The notes under the pieces were generated by a model. The model was not told where the DNA came from. It searched no databases and was given only the letters and a program-made list of their open reading frames with translations. Shown in pieces: positions 43,574 through 53,961 of a DNA stretch of 64,000 bases. How positions within the stretch are numbered: the first letter of the stretch is position 1; the number at the start of each line of letters is the position of its first letter. This stretch comes from AP-15 sp963700195 (GTDB lineage Bacteria > Pseudomonadota > Alphaproteobacteria > ATCC43930 > CGMCC-115725). The position numbers and the translations under genes were made by a program. Location of the stretch: positions 62,001 to 126,000 of the forward strand of contig CAVOWQ010000008.1 in assembly GCA_963700195.1 (NCBI GenBank), in the 5' to 3' direction.

Positions 43574-43682
43574 CAAGAGATCCTTCGATATAGGTGCCAA
43601 TGACAGGGTCTCACGCCGCCTTTCCGCGCCCGCTTTCTACCTGCCGATGAATCAATCATTGGGTAGAAGAGTTGTCGCAGAA

Positions 43683-43696
43683 AATTTTATAAAATT
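43683..43696. promoter_or_regulatory. AT-rich palindrome upstream of flp genes
   Basis: AATTTTATAAAATT is a perfect 14-base palindrome about 110 bases before the first flp start and directly after the last GT87 stop, in otherwise GC-rich DNA. It may be part of a promoter (a TATAAAAT-like -10 or UP element) or an operator for the pilin genes. Confidence 0.4.
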
Positions 43697-43697
43697 C

Positions 43698-45015
43698 CTA
43701 GGTTTCGCCTGATGGTAAAATATCGACATTACCGATTTGCGCAGCGACACCTTCCTCCCGCCGGCGGGAATTAAGGATTCGACGCAAGATCAAGCTCAAC
43801 AGCAGGATCAGCACCGCGGGGCCAAGGCCTGGAAGGCTGCCGAACGGTTTGCCGTCGGGTGGGTCTCTAAAAATCACGAGGAGAGCCAAAACGGCACTGA
43901 ACAGCCCCAGCAGGATAGTTTGCTCGCCCCTCAGCATGCCGCAGCGCATCTGGTCCTTCGCAAGAAAGGCTACGGGAATCGCGACCGCTGCCATGTCGTA
44001 GGCGAAGGCGTAGGGCGACCCCAGCAGCGCCGCGGCCGACAATAACGCCGCTTTCAACGCGTAATGCGTCGGCGAGCGCCAGACGAACCACACGATTGCC
44101 GCGGCGCTCAACGTCACAAAAGCTTGGCCGATCCAAGCGAGCGTAGCACCGCCGTGCAGGTAACGTATCAATCCGTAGACCGTCTGGAGATATCCCCAAT
44201 TGGCCACTGAGTTCGGGTAGCCCTTCGGCTGTGAGAACGACGCCGAATTGTTGGAAAAGGCCTCGGGGGAATGCTTCCCACGCGGACGCACCGAACGCCG
44301 CGACCGACACACCGGCCAACAGGGCGGCCGTCGCAACGGCGCTCGCAACCGCGCGCCACTGCCTCGCGGCGACAAGTGCCACAGGAATCAGAATACCGAA
44401 TTGCGGCTTGTACGTAAGGCACCCAATGAAGACGCCCGCGAGAAGCGGCTGGCGCTCGAGAAATAATAGCGAGGCGCCGAGCAGCGAAGCGGTCAGGAAC
44501 GCGGTTTGCCCCGGCATGATATTCCACGCCGTGAAGGGCGATGCCAGCACCAGAGGGATCGCCGGCGACCGCCGCACGATCAGATATACTACGATAATAC
44601 AGCCGAGCAGAGTTATGGATGTCCAGGTTGCAAATGCCCAAAGATAAGGCAGTAAAGCGAACGGCGCCAAAATCAGGGAGAAGGTGGGCGGATAAGGCCA
44701 ATTCGGATAAAGGAATTTCTGCTCTCCCAGTAGCGCCGTCTGAATCTTCACGAATTCAGCCGGGTCATAGAGCGCGGCGACATCTCCATGCAGAGCCTGC
44801 ACTCCGGCGACCCAGGCGGTCGAGAAATCGGTGTAGAGCGGCGCGCCTGTGCCGCTGACGATCCAGCCGCCGCCTCGGAAGACATGGATGAAAACGACGG
44901 AGTAAACTATCGCGATACCAAGGCTGTACGCCCGCAATCGCCAAGCCGCGAAGATGCCGAGCAGGCGCGGGGTTGGTCGATCGAAAAGAGGCGCGGGACC
45001 CAAATCAGATACCAT
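43698..45015 (-). CDS. GT87 (DUF2029) membrane glycosyltransferase, copy 1, one-base frameshift
   Basis: About 438 residues. Multi-spanning GT-C protein with the features shared by all four copies here: an early acidic loop (APLYTDFSTAWVAG), NWPYPPTFSLILAPFALLPY, and LTYKPQFGILIPVALVAARQ then WRAV. The frame shifts by one base near 44,195; the next frame continues WGYLQTVYGLIRYLHGGATL and LLGSPYAFAYDMAAVAIPVA to a basic C-terminus. GT87 enzymes use polyprenyl-phosphate sugars, typically mannose, and transfer outside the membrane. Closest of the four to the flp genes, 124 bases upstream of them. Confidence 0.85.
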
Positions 45016-45027
45016 TGCTTTTAAATT

Positions 45028-46329
45028 TCATATCGCTGTCACAAGCGATCTGCGGTCCTCGTTCGGGGCGACGCAATTCGATGCCGAGACGGCTCGGGCC
45101 CGCCGAACAACAAGAGCAAGAAGCGCTAGGCATGGAATCCATCCGCTGGTGAAATCGCGGAAACCCAAGAACAGCACGATCCACGAAAAGAGCATGACCA
45201 AGCGGTCGCCCGGCAGAAACCCGCGCTCAAGACCTTCCCTGACCAAGAAGGCGGCGGCTACCGCGAGGATGCATAGATCGTGGCCATGCACATACGGTGT
45301 CGCTAATGCGGCCGCGCTGCAAAGGCCCGCAGCTTTCAGCGTATAAGGGAGAGGCCTCGCCCATAGCCAGCACACGAGCCCCGTGACGACACCAGCGACA
45401 GCCAGGTGTATTGCCCATGCGATGGGCCAGCTGATCCCAGCCGACCAAAGAAACCCATATACCGATTCCAGCCGCATACCCAGACTTGGTCGATTGAGCA
45501 GCGTGTGGATGAAGTTGGACCATCCTTGATAACCAAAAACAAAGGCAGATATGACGATCAGCACCACGCTCGTTGCCACAGCGGCCGTCGCCACGCGCCA
45601 CTTACGCGAGGCCAAAAGCGCAAACGGGAAAAGAATGCCGATTTGCGGCTTGAACGTCAGCAGTCCGATAAGTAATCCGGAAAATTCAGGCCGCCGCTCT
45701 ATCAGAGAGAGCGCCAGTCCCATAAACCCCGCGACGAGGAATCCGTTCTGTCCGAGAAAAAAATTGAAGAACACAGGGAATGGTGTAAGAGCCGCCAAAA
45801 TAGCAATCGGGCGAGGCACTATCAGATAAATCGCTATCAGATAGAGCAGCAGTGTTGCCGCCGTCCAAGCGAAAAACGCCTGAGTATAAGATAATAACCC
45901 GAATGGATAGGTGAAGAACAGGAACACCGGAGGATAGCTGTTATGTGGATAGCTGTACTGGCCCTGTGCGAGGAGGCAGCTGTCGAGACCGGTTAGACTT
46001 TTCCAGGCGGTCAACCATGCCGCATCGGTGTACATCCGCGCGGGATTGTTCGACCCCGCAAAGATGCCGGTGATCCAGATCGTGCCAAAATCGGTGCATA
46101 ACGGCTTGCCGTTTTCCTGAAAAAGCCAATCGTGCGAATGCAATCGCACGGCCAGGCCCATGGCATAGGCGACAAGCACCCCCGATCCGAACAGCCGAAT
46201 TCGCCGCTGGGTAAATAACCAAGCTTCGAGTATTATTAGTTTATCTCGCAGAAATGTGAGCAAATCGGGTGAGCGATTTTCGATCTTTTCTCGATCGTCA
46301 TTGCTTTGCAGATCTAGCTTCACGAACAC
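45028..46329 (-). CDS. GT87 (DUF2029) membrane glycosyltransferase, copy 2
   Basis: 433 residues, intact. About 10-12 TM helices after a cytoplasmic leader of about 45 residues. KPLCTDFGTIWITGIFAGSN (catalytic-type Asp loop), YPHNSYPPVFLFFTYPFGLL, LLTFKPQIGILFPFALLASR then KWRVATAA, and ALATPYVHGHDLCILAVAAA. The HGHD loop near the C-terminus matches YDL/YDM in the paralogues. It is separated from copy 1 by 12 bases and from copy 3 by 34 bases, so the four form one transcription unit. Confidence 0.87.
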   Translation of the reverse strand: MFVKLDLQSNDDREKIENRSPDLLTFLRDKLIILEAWLFTQRRIRLFGSGVLVAYAMGLAVRLHSHDWLFQENGKPLCTDFGTIWITGIFAGSNNPARMYTDAAWLTAWKSLTGLDSCLLAQGQYSYPHNSYPPVFLFFTYPFGLLSYTQAFFAWTAATLLLYLIAIYLIVPRPIAILAALTPFPVFFNFFLGQNGFLVAGFMGLALSLIERRPEFSGLLIGLLTFKPQIGILFPFALLASRKWRVATAAVATSVVLIVISAFVFGYQGWSNFIHTLLNRPSLGMRLESVYGFLWSAGISWPIAWAIHLAVAGVVTGLVCWLWARPLPYTLKAAGLCSAAALATPYVHGHDLCILAVAAAFLVREGLERGFLPGDRLVMLFSWIVLFLGFRDFTSGWIPCLALLALVVRRARAVSASNCVAPNEDRRSLVTAI

Positions 46330-46363
46330 GCTCCCAGCGTCAGATAAATAAAACGTTTGTCTG

Positions 46364-47632
46364 TTAAATAACCGTTATACCCTTTTCGCGATATTGAATA
46401 CGGCGAACAATCACGACGAGTAAAGCGGCAATGCAAATCGGAGCTAGGAGCAGGTGCATTTGCATGCCCACGACACGCGAGACAAACGGCGCCAGAAAGG
46501 TGGCCACTAGTATGGTGCGCTCATACGGCAGGGGCGTGTCCGTCACACCTTTGCGCGCGAGCCAGGCGATCGCCGGCGCCAGGAGCATCAGGTCATAATC
46601 GAAAATGAAGGCCGTCGAGAGCGGCGTCGCTGCCATCAGTGCGGCGTTCTTCATATCCGGGTCGCCCGTCGGCCGCCGCCAGACCCACACCACGGCCGCC
46701 GCAGCGCCGAGTGCGACAAGCGCCTGCAGACCGTAGGCGAAAAGCATTGGAGATCCGAGCAGCCGTGCCGCGGCGAAAACCGATTGCATCTTGTAATAAT
46801 GGCCAAAATTCATGCCGCTCTCGAGCATGCTCCGGGTATCGTTTGTGCTGGCGAGGAAATCCGCCCACACGCCGATGCCGAAGAGGACGACCGACGCCGC
46901 GGCGGAAAGAAGAGCCGTAAGCGCCGCCGCGACGATCGCGCGCCAATGCCCTCCGGCGACGAGAGCCACCGGCAGCAGCAAACCGAGATGCGGCTTGAAT
47001 GTCAGGACACCAAGCAATATGCCGGCCAGGACGGGACGCCGGGGAAGCTGGAGCAATCCCCAGCAAAACAGGCTCGTCGTCAGGAAGGAGGTCTGGCCAT
47101 GCGTAACAGTCCAGAACACGGCGGGAAAGGCGAGGCCGAGCCACAGCGTCAGCGGCTTCGGAAAGATCCGCCACAATGCCGCCAGGTATCCGGCAAGCCC
47201 GAGCGCGAGCCAAACGGCGAGCGACTGCAGGTACGGCAGCAGCGCCAACGGGTATACGATGAGGAAGGAGGAAGGTGGGTAATTCCACGGGTAGAATTCC
47301 GGCGTAGAGGGCTGCGTGACAGCCCGTTCCAGCGCGAAAAACGCATCAGGCTGGTAAATCGCCCGCCCTTCGCCGTTGAGCAGAGCGTAAGAAGCTGTCC
47401 AAAGCCGGAGGAAATCCGTGCCGACTGGCCGGCCCATAGGGTCGGCCATCCCGCGTCCGCTCAGCACCCATGTCATTACCGCGACTGTGCCGGCAATCAG
47501 TGCCGCCGAGTACGCGATCATGCGGCGTCGCGTCAGCCATGGAGCGTCACGCAATGAGGCGAGAAATACCTGCCACCTGCGGATGCCGGTTGCGGATGAA
47601 GCGGCAGGGTAGCTATCCAATGCTTTGGGCAC
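46364..47632 (-). CDS. GT87 (DUF2029) membrane glycosyltransferase, copy 3
   Basis: 422 residues, intact. RPVGTDFLRLWTASYALLNG (Asp loop), YPWNYPPSSFLIVYPLALLP, FWTVTHGQTSFLTTSLFCWG, LTFKPHLGLLLPVALVAGGH then WRAIVAAAL, and STAFIFDYDLMLLAPAIAWL. The most diverged of the set, with GTDFLRLW rather than CTDFGxxW. Sugar donor and acceptor are unknown. Confidence 0.87.
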   Translation of the reverse strand: MPKALDSYPAASSATGIRRWQVFLASLRDAPWLTRRRMIAYSAALIAGTVAVMTWVLSGRGMADPMGRPVGTDFLRLWTASYALLNGEGRAIYQPDAFFALERAVTQPSTPEFYPWNYPPSSFLIVYPLALLPYLQSLAVWLALGLAGYLAALWRIFPKPLTLWLGLAFPAVFWTVTHGQTSFLTTSLFCWGLLQLPRRPVLAGILLGVLTFKPHLGLLLPVALVAGGHWRAIVAAALTALLSAAASVVLFGIGVWADFLASTNDTRSMLESGMNFGHYYKMQSVFAAARLLGSPMLFAYGLQALVALGAAAAVVWVWRRPTGDPDMKNAALMAATPLSTAFIFDYDLMLLAPAIAWLARKGVTDTPLPYERTILVATFLAPFVSRVVGMQMHLLLAPICIAALLVVIVRRIQYREKGITVI

Positions 47633-47737
47633 TCACTATTACCAATTTGGCCTTATCTGGCTCGCCGGATCTCTGCGCTCTAAGACGCCCCGATGGAGCG
47701 GCTACAGCTACGAAACCGGCTCTACCGCTCGGGAAAG

Positions 47738-49042
47738 TTAATCGCCAGCGGTTGCCTTCATCTCAAAATTATTGGTGTCCGCACTAACAGGAGTTCGGTC
47801 GATCCTGCCCGATGCGATGACCCGTCGAACAGCAAGAAACAGGAGGGTGACGCAGACAACGGGGCCGATCGGGACCTGCACGAGAAAGAGGGCGGCGAAG
47901 CAAAGGAGAATTACTGTTCGCTCGCCGGGGAGAAATCCGCGCGACATGCCGTCGCGAACGAGAAAGGCGACGGCGATGGCGAGAATGCAAAGATCGTAAA
48001 AGAGGATGTAGGGCGGCACCATCGCGGATCCGATGCAAAGAACCGCTGCCTTTAGTGAAAATGGGATCGGCTTGGCCCAAACAACCCAAACTGTCAGCGC
48101 GACGATGGCGGCAACGATGACGTGCCCGCCCCATGAAACCCGACCGGTCATCTCCGCCCAACGAAGCAAACCAAAAACGGAATGCAGGGCGAGTGGGACC
48201 GCCAAGTCCGGGCTCAAAGTTGCTTGGCGGGTGAGGAGCGTGTGTAAGAAAGACTCCCAGCCTGCGAAACCAAAGGCGAACGCCGCCCCGATGCCGAAGA
48301 TCGCGGTCGCCATCGTCGCGCTCGCGAGGGTTCGCCAATTCCGAGATGCCAGAAGCGCGAGCGGGAACAGCACGCCGATATGCGGTTTGTAGCTGAGGAG
48401 GCCCAAAAATATTCCGGAGAGCCACGGGCGCCGTTCCAAGAACGCGAGCGAAAAGCCGATCAGCGCAGCGGTGATAAATCCGTTGTGCCCGAAGTCGGCA
48501 TTTACCGCCACGCAAAACGGACACATTGCGGCAATCACTGCCGCTCGGCGAGGGATTATGCTGTATACGGCTCGTTCCGTAAAGGAAGAGAGTAGCCAGA
48601 ACCCACGCCGCGAAAGCAAGTAAGTAAGGCATAAACCCAAGGAAGTAGGTCATAAACAGGTAGGTCGGCGGATATACGTATGGCGTAATGAAAGGGCAGT
48701 TGCCGTGGCCAAACAGCGCAATCTGTGCAGCTGAAAATGTCGAATAATCGAAGATTTTAGAAGAATTACCCGCGACCGCGAACCGCCGCTCAACCACATC
48801 CAGCCAAAGTCGACACACCTAAGCCTGCCATCGGGAAGAATGACCCATTGCCCATGGACCAGCCGCCACGCCAGGGAAAGCGCGTAGGCGATCGCCACCC
48901 CGAGCCCATAAAACCTGATGCGGCGCTCGGTGAAAATCCGGTCTTCGATCTCGACCAACCGCCGCCAGCGTGGTGCTCTGCTGCCGGGCGACGGATTGTC
49001 CCGACGGCTGCCGCCGGGCGTCGGAAGCGCTGTATCAGCCAT
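47738..49042 (-). CDS. GT87 (DUF2029) membrane glycosyltransferase, copy 4, two frameshifts
   Basis: About 434 residues in three frames: MADTALPTPGGSRRDNPSPG to RLRCVDFGWMWLSG (Asp loop; shift near 48,790), then YSTFSAAQIALFGHGNCPFI and TPYVYPPTYLFMTYFLGFMP (shift near 48,575), then NADFGHNGFITAALIGFSLA, LLSYKPHIGVLFPLALLASR then NWRTLASA, and MVPPYILFYDLCILAIAVAF. The two indels cancel modulo 3 (1305 nt). Most similar in plan to copy 2. First gene of the co-oriented block leading to the tad locus. Confidence 0.84.
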
Positions 49043-49263
49043 GGCTATGGGGTTGATTGTGGTTCACAGTATTTTCGCAGACTAACTCAAAAGCTTTCGA
49101 TATTCAATGAATTAATCCTGATCACGAAATCGGCGTTGGTTGAATAATGTGTAGCTTTACCGTAGAAAGATTACTTGTTCATTCGTTCCGGGACGCTCCC
49201 GAAAACCATTGCAGGAAGGCCGGCCGGTAGGCAGGTCAGAACCGCCATCGCGAGGCAGGAAGT

Positions 49264-50293
49264 GTGAGCGTCGTCAAAGTCGGGCTGTGTGGTCACGGCT
49301 ATTGGGGCCAGAATTTGCTTCGGACTTTTGCGGGCGATCCGCGATTCGAGGTCGTGGGCGTGTCCGACATCCGGGACAGCGCGCGGGAGAGGGTTCGCCG
49401 AACGAGCACGGCGATCCGGTTGTATGACGATGGGACGGAGGTGATCGACGATCCCGAGGTCGAGGCGGTGGTGATCGCCACGCCCGCAGCCACCCACTTT
49501 TCTCTGGCGGCCCGGGCGCTCGTCCGCAAGAAGCATGTCCTCGTAGAAAAACCCATGTGCGCCAGCGTAGCGGAGGCCCAGGAATTGGTGGCACTGGCCG
49601 AACGCAGCGGCGTTACCTTGATGGTCGACCACACATATCTCTTCCACGGCGCGGTCGAAAAGCTGCGCCAGCTGCATCAGAACGGCTCGCTCGGCGCGGT
49701 TTCCTATTCATGACTCCCTCAGGGTCAATCTCGGCCTCTTCCAGCCGGACCTCAACGTGCTGTGGGATCTGGGGCCGCATGATTTCTCGATCATGGACTA
49801 TCTGTTCGACGAAGACCCGCTGCACGTCGAAGCGACGGGATATTGCCATGTCAACCCGCACTTGCCCGATATCGCCTATGTCACGGTCCACTTTGCTTCC
49901 AACACCATCGCGCATTTCAATCTGAGCTGGATGTCGCCGGTCAAGGTTCGCCGCATCGCCATCGGGGGCAGCAAGCGGATGGTGGTCTGGGACGATCTGA
50001 ACCGCGAGGAAAAGCTCAAGATCTACGACAGCGGCATCTCGTTCCATGAGGAAGAGCAGCGCAGTCATATCATGCCGAGCTACCGGATCGGCGACATCTA
50101 CGCGCCGCGCGTGTCTGATTGCGAGCCGTTGGCCGGAGTGGTGGCCCATTTCGGCAAGGTGATCGCCGGCCGGGAACGCTCGATCATGGACGGCCGCAAG
50201 GGATTGCGGATCATCGACATGCTGGAGCGCGCGCAATCCTCGCTCGACGCCAGTCTGCGGACCACTTCCTCGCTGCAGCAAGCAGCCGAATGA
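49264..50293 (+). CDS. Gfo/Idh/MocA family NAD-dependent sugar oxidoreductase, one-base frameshift
   Basis: About 342 residues from GTG 49264. Rossmann start VVKVGLCGHGYWGQNLLRTF, the EKP motif LVRKKHVLVEKPMCASVAEA, and GVTLMVDHTYLFHGAVEKLR. One base is extra near 49,710; the second frame goes on LRVNLGLFQPDLNVLWDLGP then HDFSIMDYLFDED, in which D-L-G-P-H-D is the usual catalytic His region, and VTVHFASNTIAHFNLSWMSP. This group includes WlbA/WbpB, which oxidise UDP-GlcNAc(A) at C3 in diamino-sugar synthesis. It overlaps the epimerase gene by ATGA and leads the glycan cluster. Confidence 0.87.
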
Positions 50294-51339
50294 TGGGCCG
50301 CTGCCTGGTCACCGGCGGGGCCGGGTTCATCGGCAGCCATCTGGTCGACCATCTCGTGGCCGAGGACTGGGCGGTCACCGTCCTCGACGACTTCTCGACC
50401 GGCACGCGCGCCAATCTCAGTGAAGCAGGGAGCCGGGGCGACGTGCGGATCGCGCAAGGCTCGATACTCGACCCGCACGCGATCGAGGCGGCGATGGCGG
50501 GAAGCGATGTCGTCTTCCATCTCGCCGTTCAATGCGTGCGCCGCTCGCTCGGGGAGCCGTTGCGCAATCACCAGGTCAATGCCACCGGAACCCTGAACGT
50601 CCTCGAAACCGCCCGGCGCCGGCGAGTAGGGCGCTTCATCTATTGTTCATCATCGGAGGTTTACGGCAATTGCCGGTGCGAGCCTCTCGTCGAAACCACG
50701 GCCGTATGCGAACCGGTTACGGTTTACGGCGCCGCCAAGCTCGCCGGTGAACACTATGCCAAAGCCTACTGGCAGACTTACGGGTTGCCGACGATCGTCG
50801 TGCGGCCGTTCAACACTTACGGTCCGCGCGAGCACACGAGCGGGGATTTGGCCGAGGTGATCCCCCGCTTTGTGATCCGCGTGCTGAACGGGCTGCCGCC
50901 GGTGATCTTTGGCACGGGGGAAAACGGCCGTGATTTCACTTATGTCACCGAGACGGTCCGCGGCATCGCGCTCGCCGCGAGCTGCGACACGCTTATCGGC
51001 CGCGCCGTCAATATTGCCTACGGCGAGATGGTTACGGTGCGGCGGGTGGCGGAAGCCGTTGCGCGGCTGTGCGGCACGCCCGGCCTTGCGCCAAGGTTCA
51101 TCGAGGCGCGCCCCGGCGACGTCCGGGCGCTTCGGGCGGATACCCGCCTCGCGCGCGAAACTCTCGGTTTTGCCGCCAAGGTGAACCTCGAAGAGGGCCT
51201 GGGCCGCTATCTCGACTGGTTCCGCGCGGCCCATCCCGATCCCGCCGCGCTTCTGGAAAACGACATACGCAACTGGCGCCTTCCGGCGGACACTGGCGAG
51301 GAGCTGCGAGTTCCAGACGGCCTGGAGATGCACGGGTGA
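50290..51339 (+). CDS. NAD-dependent nucleotide-sugar epimerase/dehydratase
   Basis: 349 residues. MMGRCLVTGGAGFIGSHLVD (G-x-x-G-x-x-G), VTVLDDFSTGTRANLSEAGS, CSSSEVYGNCRCEPLVETTA (catalytic Ser/Thr), VTVYGAAKLAGEHYAKAYWQ (Y-x-x-x-K) and TIVVRPFNTYGPREHTSGDL, ENGRDFTYVTETVRGIALAA. An extended SDR of the GalE/WbpP class acting on a UDP- or GDP-sugar. Start and stop both overlap their neighbours (ATGA, GTGA), giving tight coupling with the oxidoreductase and the aminotransferase. Confidence 0.92.
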   Translation: MMGRCLVTGGAGFIGSHLVDHLVAEDWAVTVLDDFSTGTRANLSEAGSRGDVRIAQGSILDPHAIEAAMAGSDVVFHLAVQCVRRSLGEPLRNHQVNATGTLNVLETARRRRVGRFIYCSSSEVYGNCRCEPLVETTAVCEPVTVYGAAKLAGEHYAKAYWQTYGLPTIVVRPFNTYGPREHTSGDLAEVIPRFVIRVLNGLPPVIFGTGENGRDFTYVTETVRGIALAASCDTLIGRAVNIAYGEMVTVRRVAEAVARLCGTPGLAPRFIEARPGDVRALRADTRLARETLGFAAKVNLEEGLGRYLDWFRAAHPDPAALLENDIRNWRLPADTGEELRVPDGLEMHG

Positions 51340-52481
51340 GCGAGCCCATCGCGTTCAGCCGCCCCTGCTTTGGCGAGGCTGAAGCGGAAGCCGCCGCGGC
51401 GGTGGTGCGCAGCGGCTGGGTGGTGGGCGGCCCGTGCCTGGCGGAATTCGAGCGGCGTTTTGCGAAGCTGTGCGGCGCCGATCACGCCGTCGGGGTCTCG
51501 AGTTGGACGACCGGCGCCTTTCTGGTGCTGCACGCTTGGGGCATCGGCCCCGGCGACGAGGTGATCGTCCCGTCGCTGACCTTTATCGCCTCGGTCAACG
51601 TCATCCGCCATGTCGGCGCAACCCCGGTCTTTGCCGAGATCGACCCCGCTACCTACAATATCGATCCCGCCGACGCCGCCCGCCGGATCACCGACCGCAC
51701 CCGGGTGATCATGCCGGTCGATCAGCTCGGGCTGCCGTGCGACATCGACGCGATCGGCGCTTTGGCCCGCCGGCACGGCCTGCGGGTGCTGGACGATGCC
51801 GCCTGCGCCTTCGGCAGCTTCAATATGGGCCGGCCGGTGGGGGCGCTGGCCGACGCGACCGTATTCAGCCTGCATGCGCGCAAGGTCGTCACCACCGCCG
51901 AGGGCGGCATGATCACCACCGATGATGCGGCGCTGGCCGAGCGCCTGCGGCGGTTGCGCCACCAGGGCATGTCGCTGTCCGACTATGCGCGTCACGCAGG
52001 CCCGCCGACGCAGTTCGAGAGCTACCCCGAGATCGGCTACAATCATCGCATCACCGATATTCAGGCGGCCATCGGTCTCGCCCAGCTGGATCGGCTGGAC
52101 GACATCCTGAAACGACGGCGCGCCGTGGCCGCCCGTTACGGCGCCCATCTTTCCGGCCACCCCGCGCTCATCGCTCCGCATGTCCCACCGGGGCTCACTC
52201 ACAATTGGCAAAGCTATCAAATCCGGCTGCGCGCGGACGCCGGCTTGTCGCGCAATGCCGTCATGGACCGACTTTTCGAAATGGGAATCCCGACGCGCCG
52301 CGGCGTCATGGCCTCTCATTTGGAGCCGCCCTATCGGCGGGATGCGACTTCGCTGCCGCTGACGGAGGTCACGGCAGCGTCGACTTTGCAACTGCCGATG
52401 CACCCGGAACTCACTCCGGAACAGCAGGATCGCGTACTGACCGCGCTCGATGTTATTACCATGGAGGTGGCGAGGCGCTAA
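51336..52481 (+). CDS. DegT/DnrJ/EryC1/StrS sugar aminotransferase
   Basis: 381 residues from GTG 51336. EPIAFSRPCFGEAEAEAAAA then VVRSGWVVGGP, GVSSWTTGAFLVLHAWGIGP then GDEVIVPSLTFIASVNVIRH, LRVLDDAACAFGSFNMGRPV (PLP-contacting Asp), VFSLHARKVVTTAEGGMITT (PLP Lys in the H-x-R-K position) and YNHRITDIQAAIGLAQLDRL. Transfers an amino group to a keto nucleotide sugar. Third gene of the coupled trio, so oxidise/epimerise then aminate is a likely sequence. Confidence 0.93.
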   Translation: MSEPIAFSRPCFGEAEAEAAAAVVRSGWVVGGPCLAEFERRFAKLCGADHAVGVSSWTTGAFLVLHAWGIGPGDEVIVPSLTFIASVNVIRHVGATPVFAEIDPATYNIDPADAARRITDRTRVIMPVDQLGLPCDIDAIGALARRHGLRVLDDAACAFGSFNMGRPVGALADATVFSLHARKVVTTAEGGMITTDDAALAERLRRLRHQGMSLSDYARHAGPPTQFESYPEIGYNHRITDIQAAIGLAQLDRLDDILKRRRAVAARYGAHLSGHPALIAPHVPPGLTHNWQSYQIRLRADAGLSRNAVMDRLFEMGIPTRRGVMASHLEPPYRRDATSLPLTEVTAASTLQLPMHPELTPEQQDRVLTALDVITMEVARR

Positions 52482-53301
52482 TCCTGATCGAATGCCCCGC
52501 GCCCTCCAATTGAACTCTTACGCAGCGGCGATGCATCGTGTCTAGCGGTTGCCCGGCTTGCCCCGCGCGAAACTCATCGTCGCTGCCCGGTGGCTGGTGA
52601 CGGTGCTCGCTCGATGGCTGGTTCTCCACTCCGTCGACCTCGATTCCGTCCCTGGTCTGATCGGTCGCGCCGCTCCGTCGGGTCTCGGCTTGGCCGGGCT
52701 GGTTGTTGAGGTACAATTCCTTGTCCTGGTCTGGCGCTGGCAGTTGGTCATCCGCATTCTCGGCAGCGAGGCTGTCGGCGTCGGCCCTCTCGCGCTTCTC
52801 GTCGGCCGCAGCTTTGTTCGGCGATTGTCTCCGATCTGCGAGCCCTCGACTGTCTGGTTCTAGCGCCGTCAACGCTGCTGGTTTCGGCCCTGCCGGTTCG
52901 TTGGAAGGGTGGAGAGTTCGCGAGGGGGCTTTGGCCGCCGCCCTTCAGCCTTGTCCAGGCCGATCCCGCGGGAAGTGGCAGCGACCTCCGTCATGTTCGG
53001 ACTGACTGGACCGCTGACGGGCGCCATTGTAGCCGGCCCCTCGTTTGCCGGATAGCGCGATGTTGTTCTCAAGAAATAGCACGATGACGGCTGATCCGGG
53101 AAGGACCTGCTTAACGGTTGACGTCCATTGGGCGCACCTTGGGATGCCGCAGAATGTTCGCGACCTATTTGATGGCCGCGAGGGAGGCGATGGGCAGGCT
53201 CTACTGCTGTGACTGCTTGGAGGTCCTCGAAAAGCAGCGTAAACAGGCGGTCGCCGTCTTGCTTGCCTTCGCGCAGACCATAGAAGAACGAGACTACCGC
53301 C
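52482..53301. other. Gene-poor stretch, no confident gene
   Basis: 820 bases with competing frames. On the minus strand, 52456-52872 is a hydrophilic Asp/Gln-rich frame, and 52869-53333 contains VVSFFYGLREGKQDGDRLFT, which looks protein-like but overlaps the acyltransferase start. On the plus strand, 52549-52863 is hydrophobic. None has a clear ribosome site or recognised family. It could hold a decayed gene. Confidence 0.35.
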
Positions 53302-53868
53302 ATGATGATCTTCGACGAATTGACCGACCCCATCCTGCGCGCCCAAATCCTCTCGCGATACGTCGGTGAGTTGATGACCGACAGCGAGCGCGCGCGGTTC
53401 TACGGCCTGCCCGAGGGTTGCCGCATACGCGAGCGGACGAAGATCTTGGCTCCGGAAAAATTCACCTGCGGCAGGTTCGTGTGGATCGGGGAGGGCGCGG
53501 TGCTCGACGCTCAGGGGGGTCTTGAGATTGGCGATTACACGCAAATTGGTTTGAGCGTGATGGTCTGGTCTCACACGAGTCACCAGCAAGCCCTCTCAGC
53601 CGATACCGGCAAGAGCCGAGGCACCATCCGCTATATAAAGACACGAATCGGCCAGCGCTGTTTCATTGCTGGCCCGTCGGTGATTGGCCCGGGAGTCACG
53701 ATCGGCGATGGCTGTATAGTCCAGCCATTGACTTTTGTCTCTCACGATCTGCCGGATGGGACGATCTATGGCACAGACCGACACGTGCAAGATCTGACAG
53801 CGCGCGTTGAAGCTCTCGAAGCCGATCTGCGACAACGCGAGGAATTGGCACGGTTCGCGGCGACATAG
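53302..53868 (+). CDS. Hexapeptide-repeat acyltransferase
   Basis: 188 residues. Left-handed beta-helix repeats run from about 55 to 160: FTCGRFVWIGEGAVLDAQGG, LEIGDYTQIGLSVMVWSHTS, KTRIGQRCFIAGPSVIGPGV then TIGDGCIVQPLTFVSHDLPD. The extended loop (MVWSHTSHQQALSADTGKSR) carries the His likely used in acetyl transfer. The C-terminus is a helix (QDLTARVEALEADLRQREEL), probably a coiled coil. Likely O- or N-acetylates a sugar of the local glycan. Confidence 0.85.
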   Translation: MMIFDELTDPILRAQILSRYVGELMTDSERARFYGLPEGCRIRERTKILAPEKFTCGRFVWIGEGAVLDAQGGLEIGDYTQIGLSVMVWSHTSHQQALSADTGKSRGTIRYIKTRIGQRCFIAGPSVIGPGVTIGDGCIVQPLTFVSHDLPDGTIYGTDRHVQDLTARVEALEADLRQREELARFAAT

Positions 53869-53961
53869 CGGCCGGTCGGCAAGCAGACCGGTACCAGTGT
53901 CGGCCCTCGTCGCCGTCTCGACAGTCAAATTAGAGCTTTTGAGCTAGCCGCTCAGTGTCGA

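Noticed and set aside
52456..53333. Two minus-strand hydrophilic frames and one plus-strand hydrophobic frame as genes
   Set aside because: They are mutually exclusive, lack ribosome sites and have no recognised family. Recorded as an unassigned region instead.
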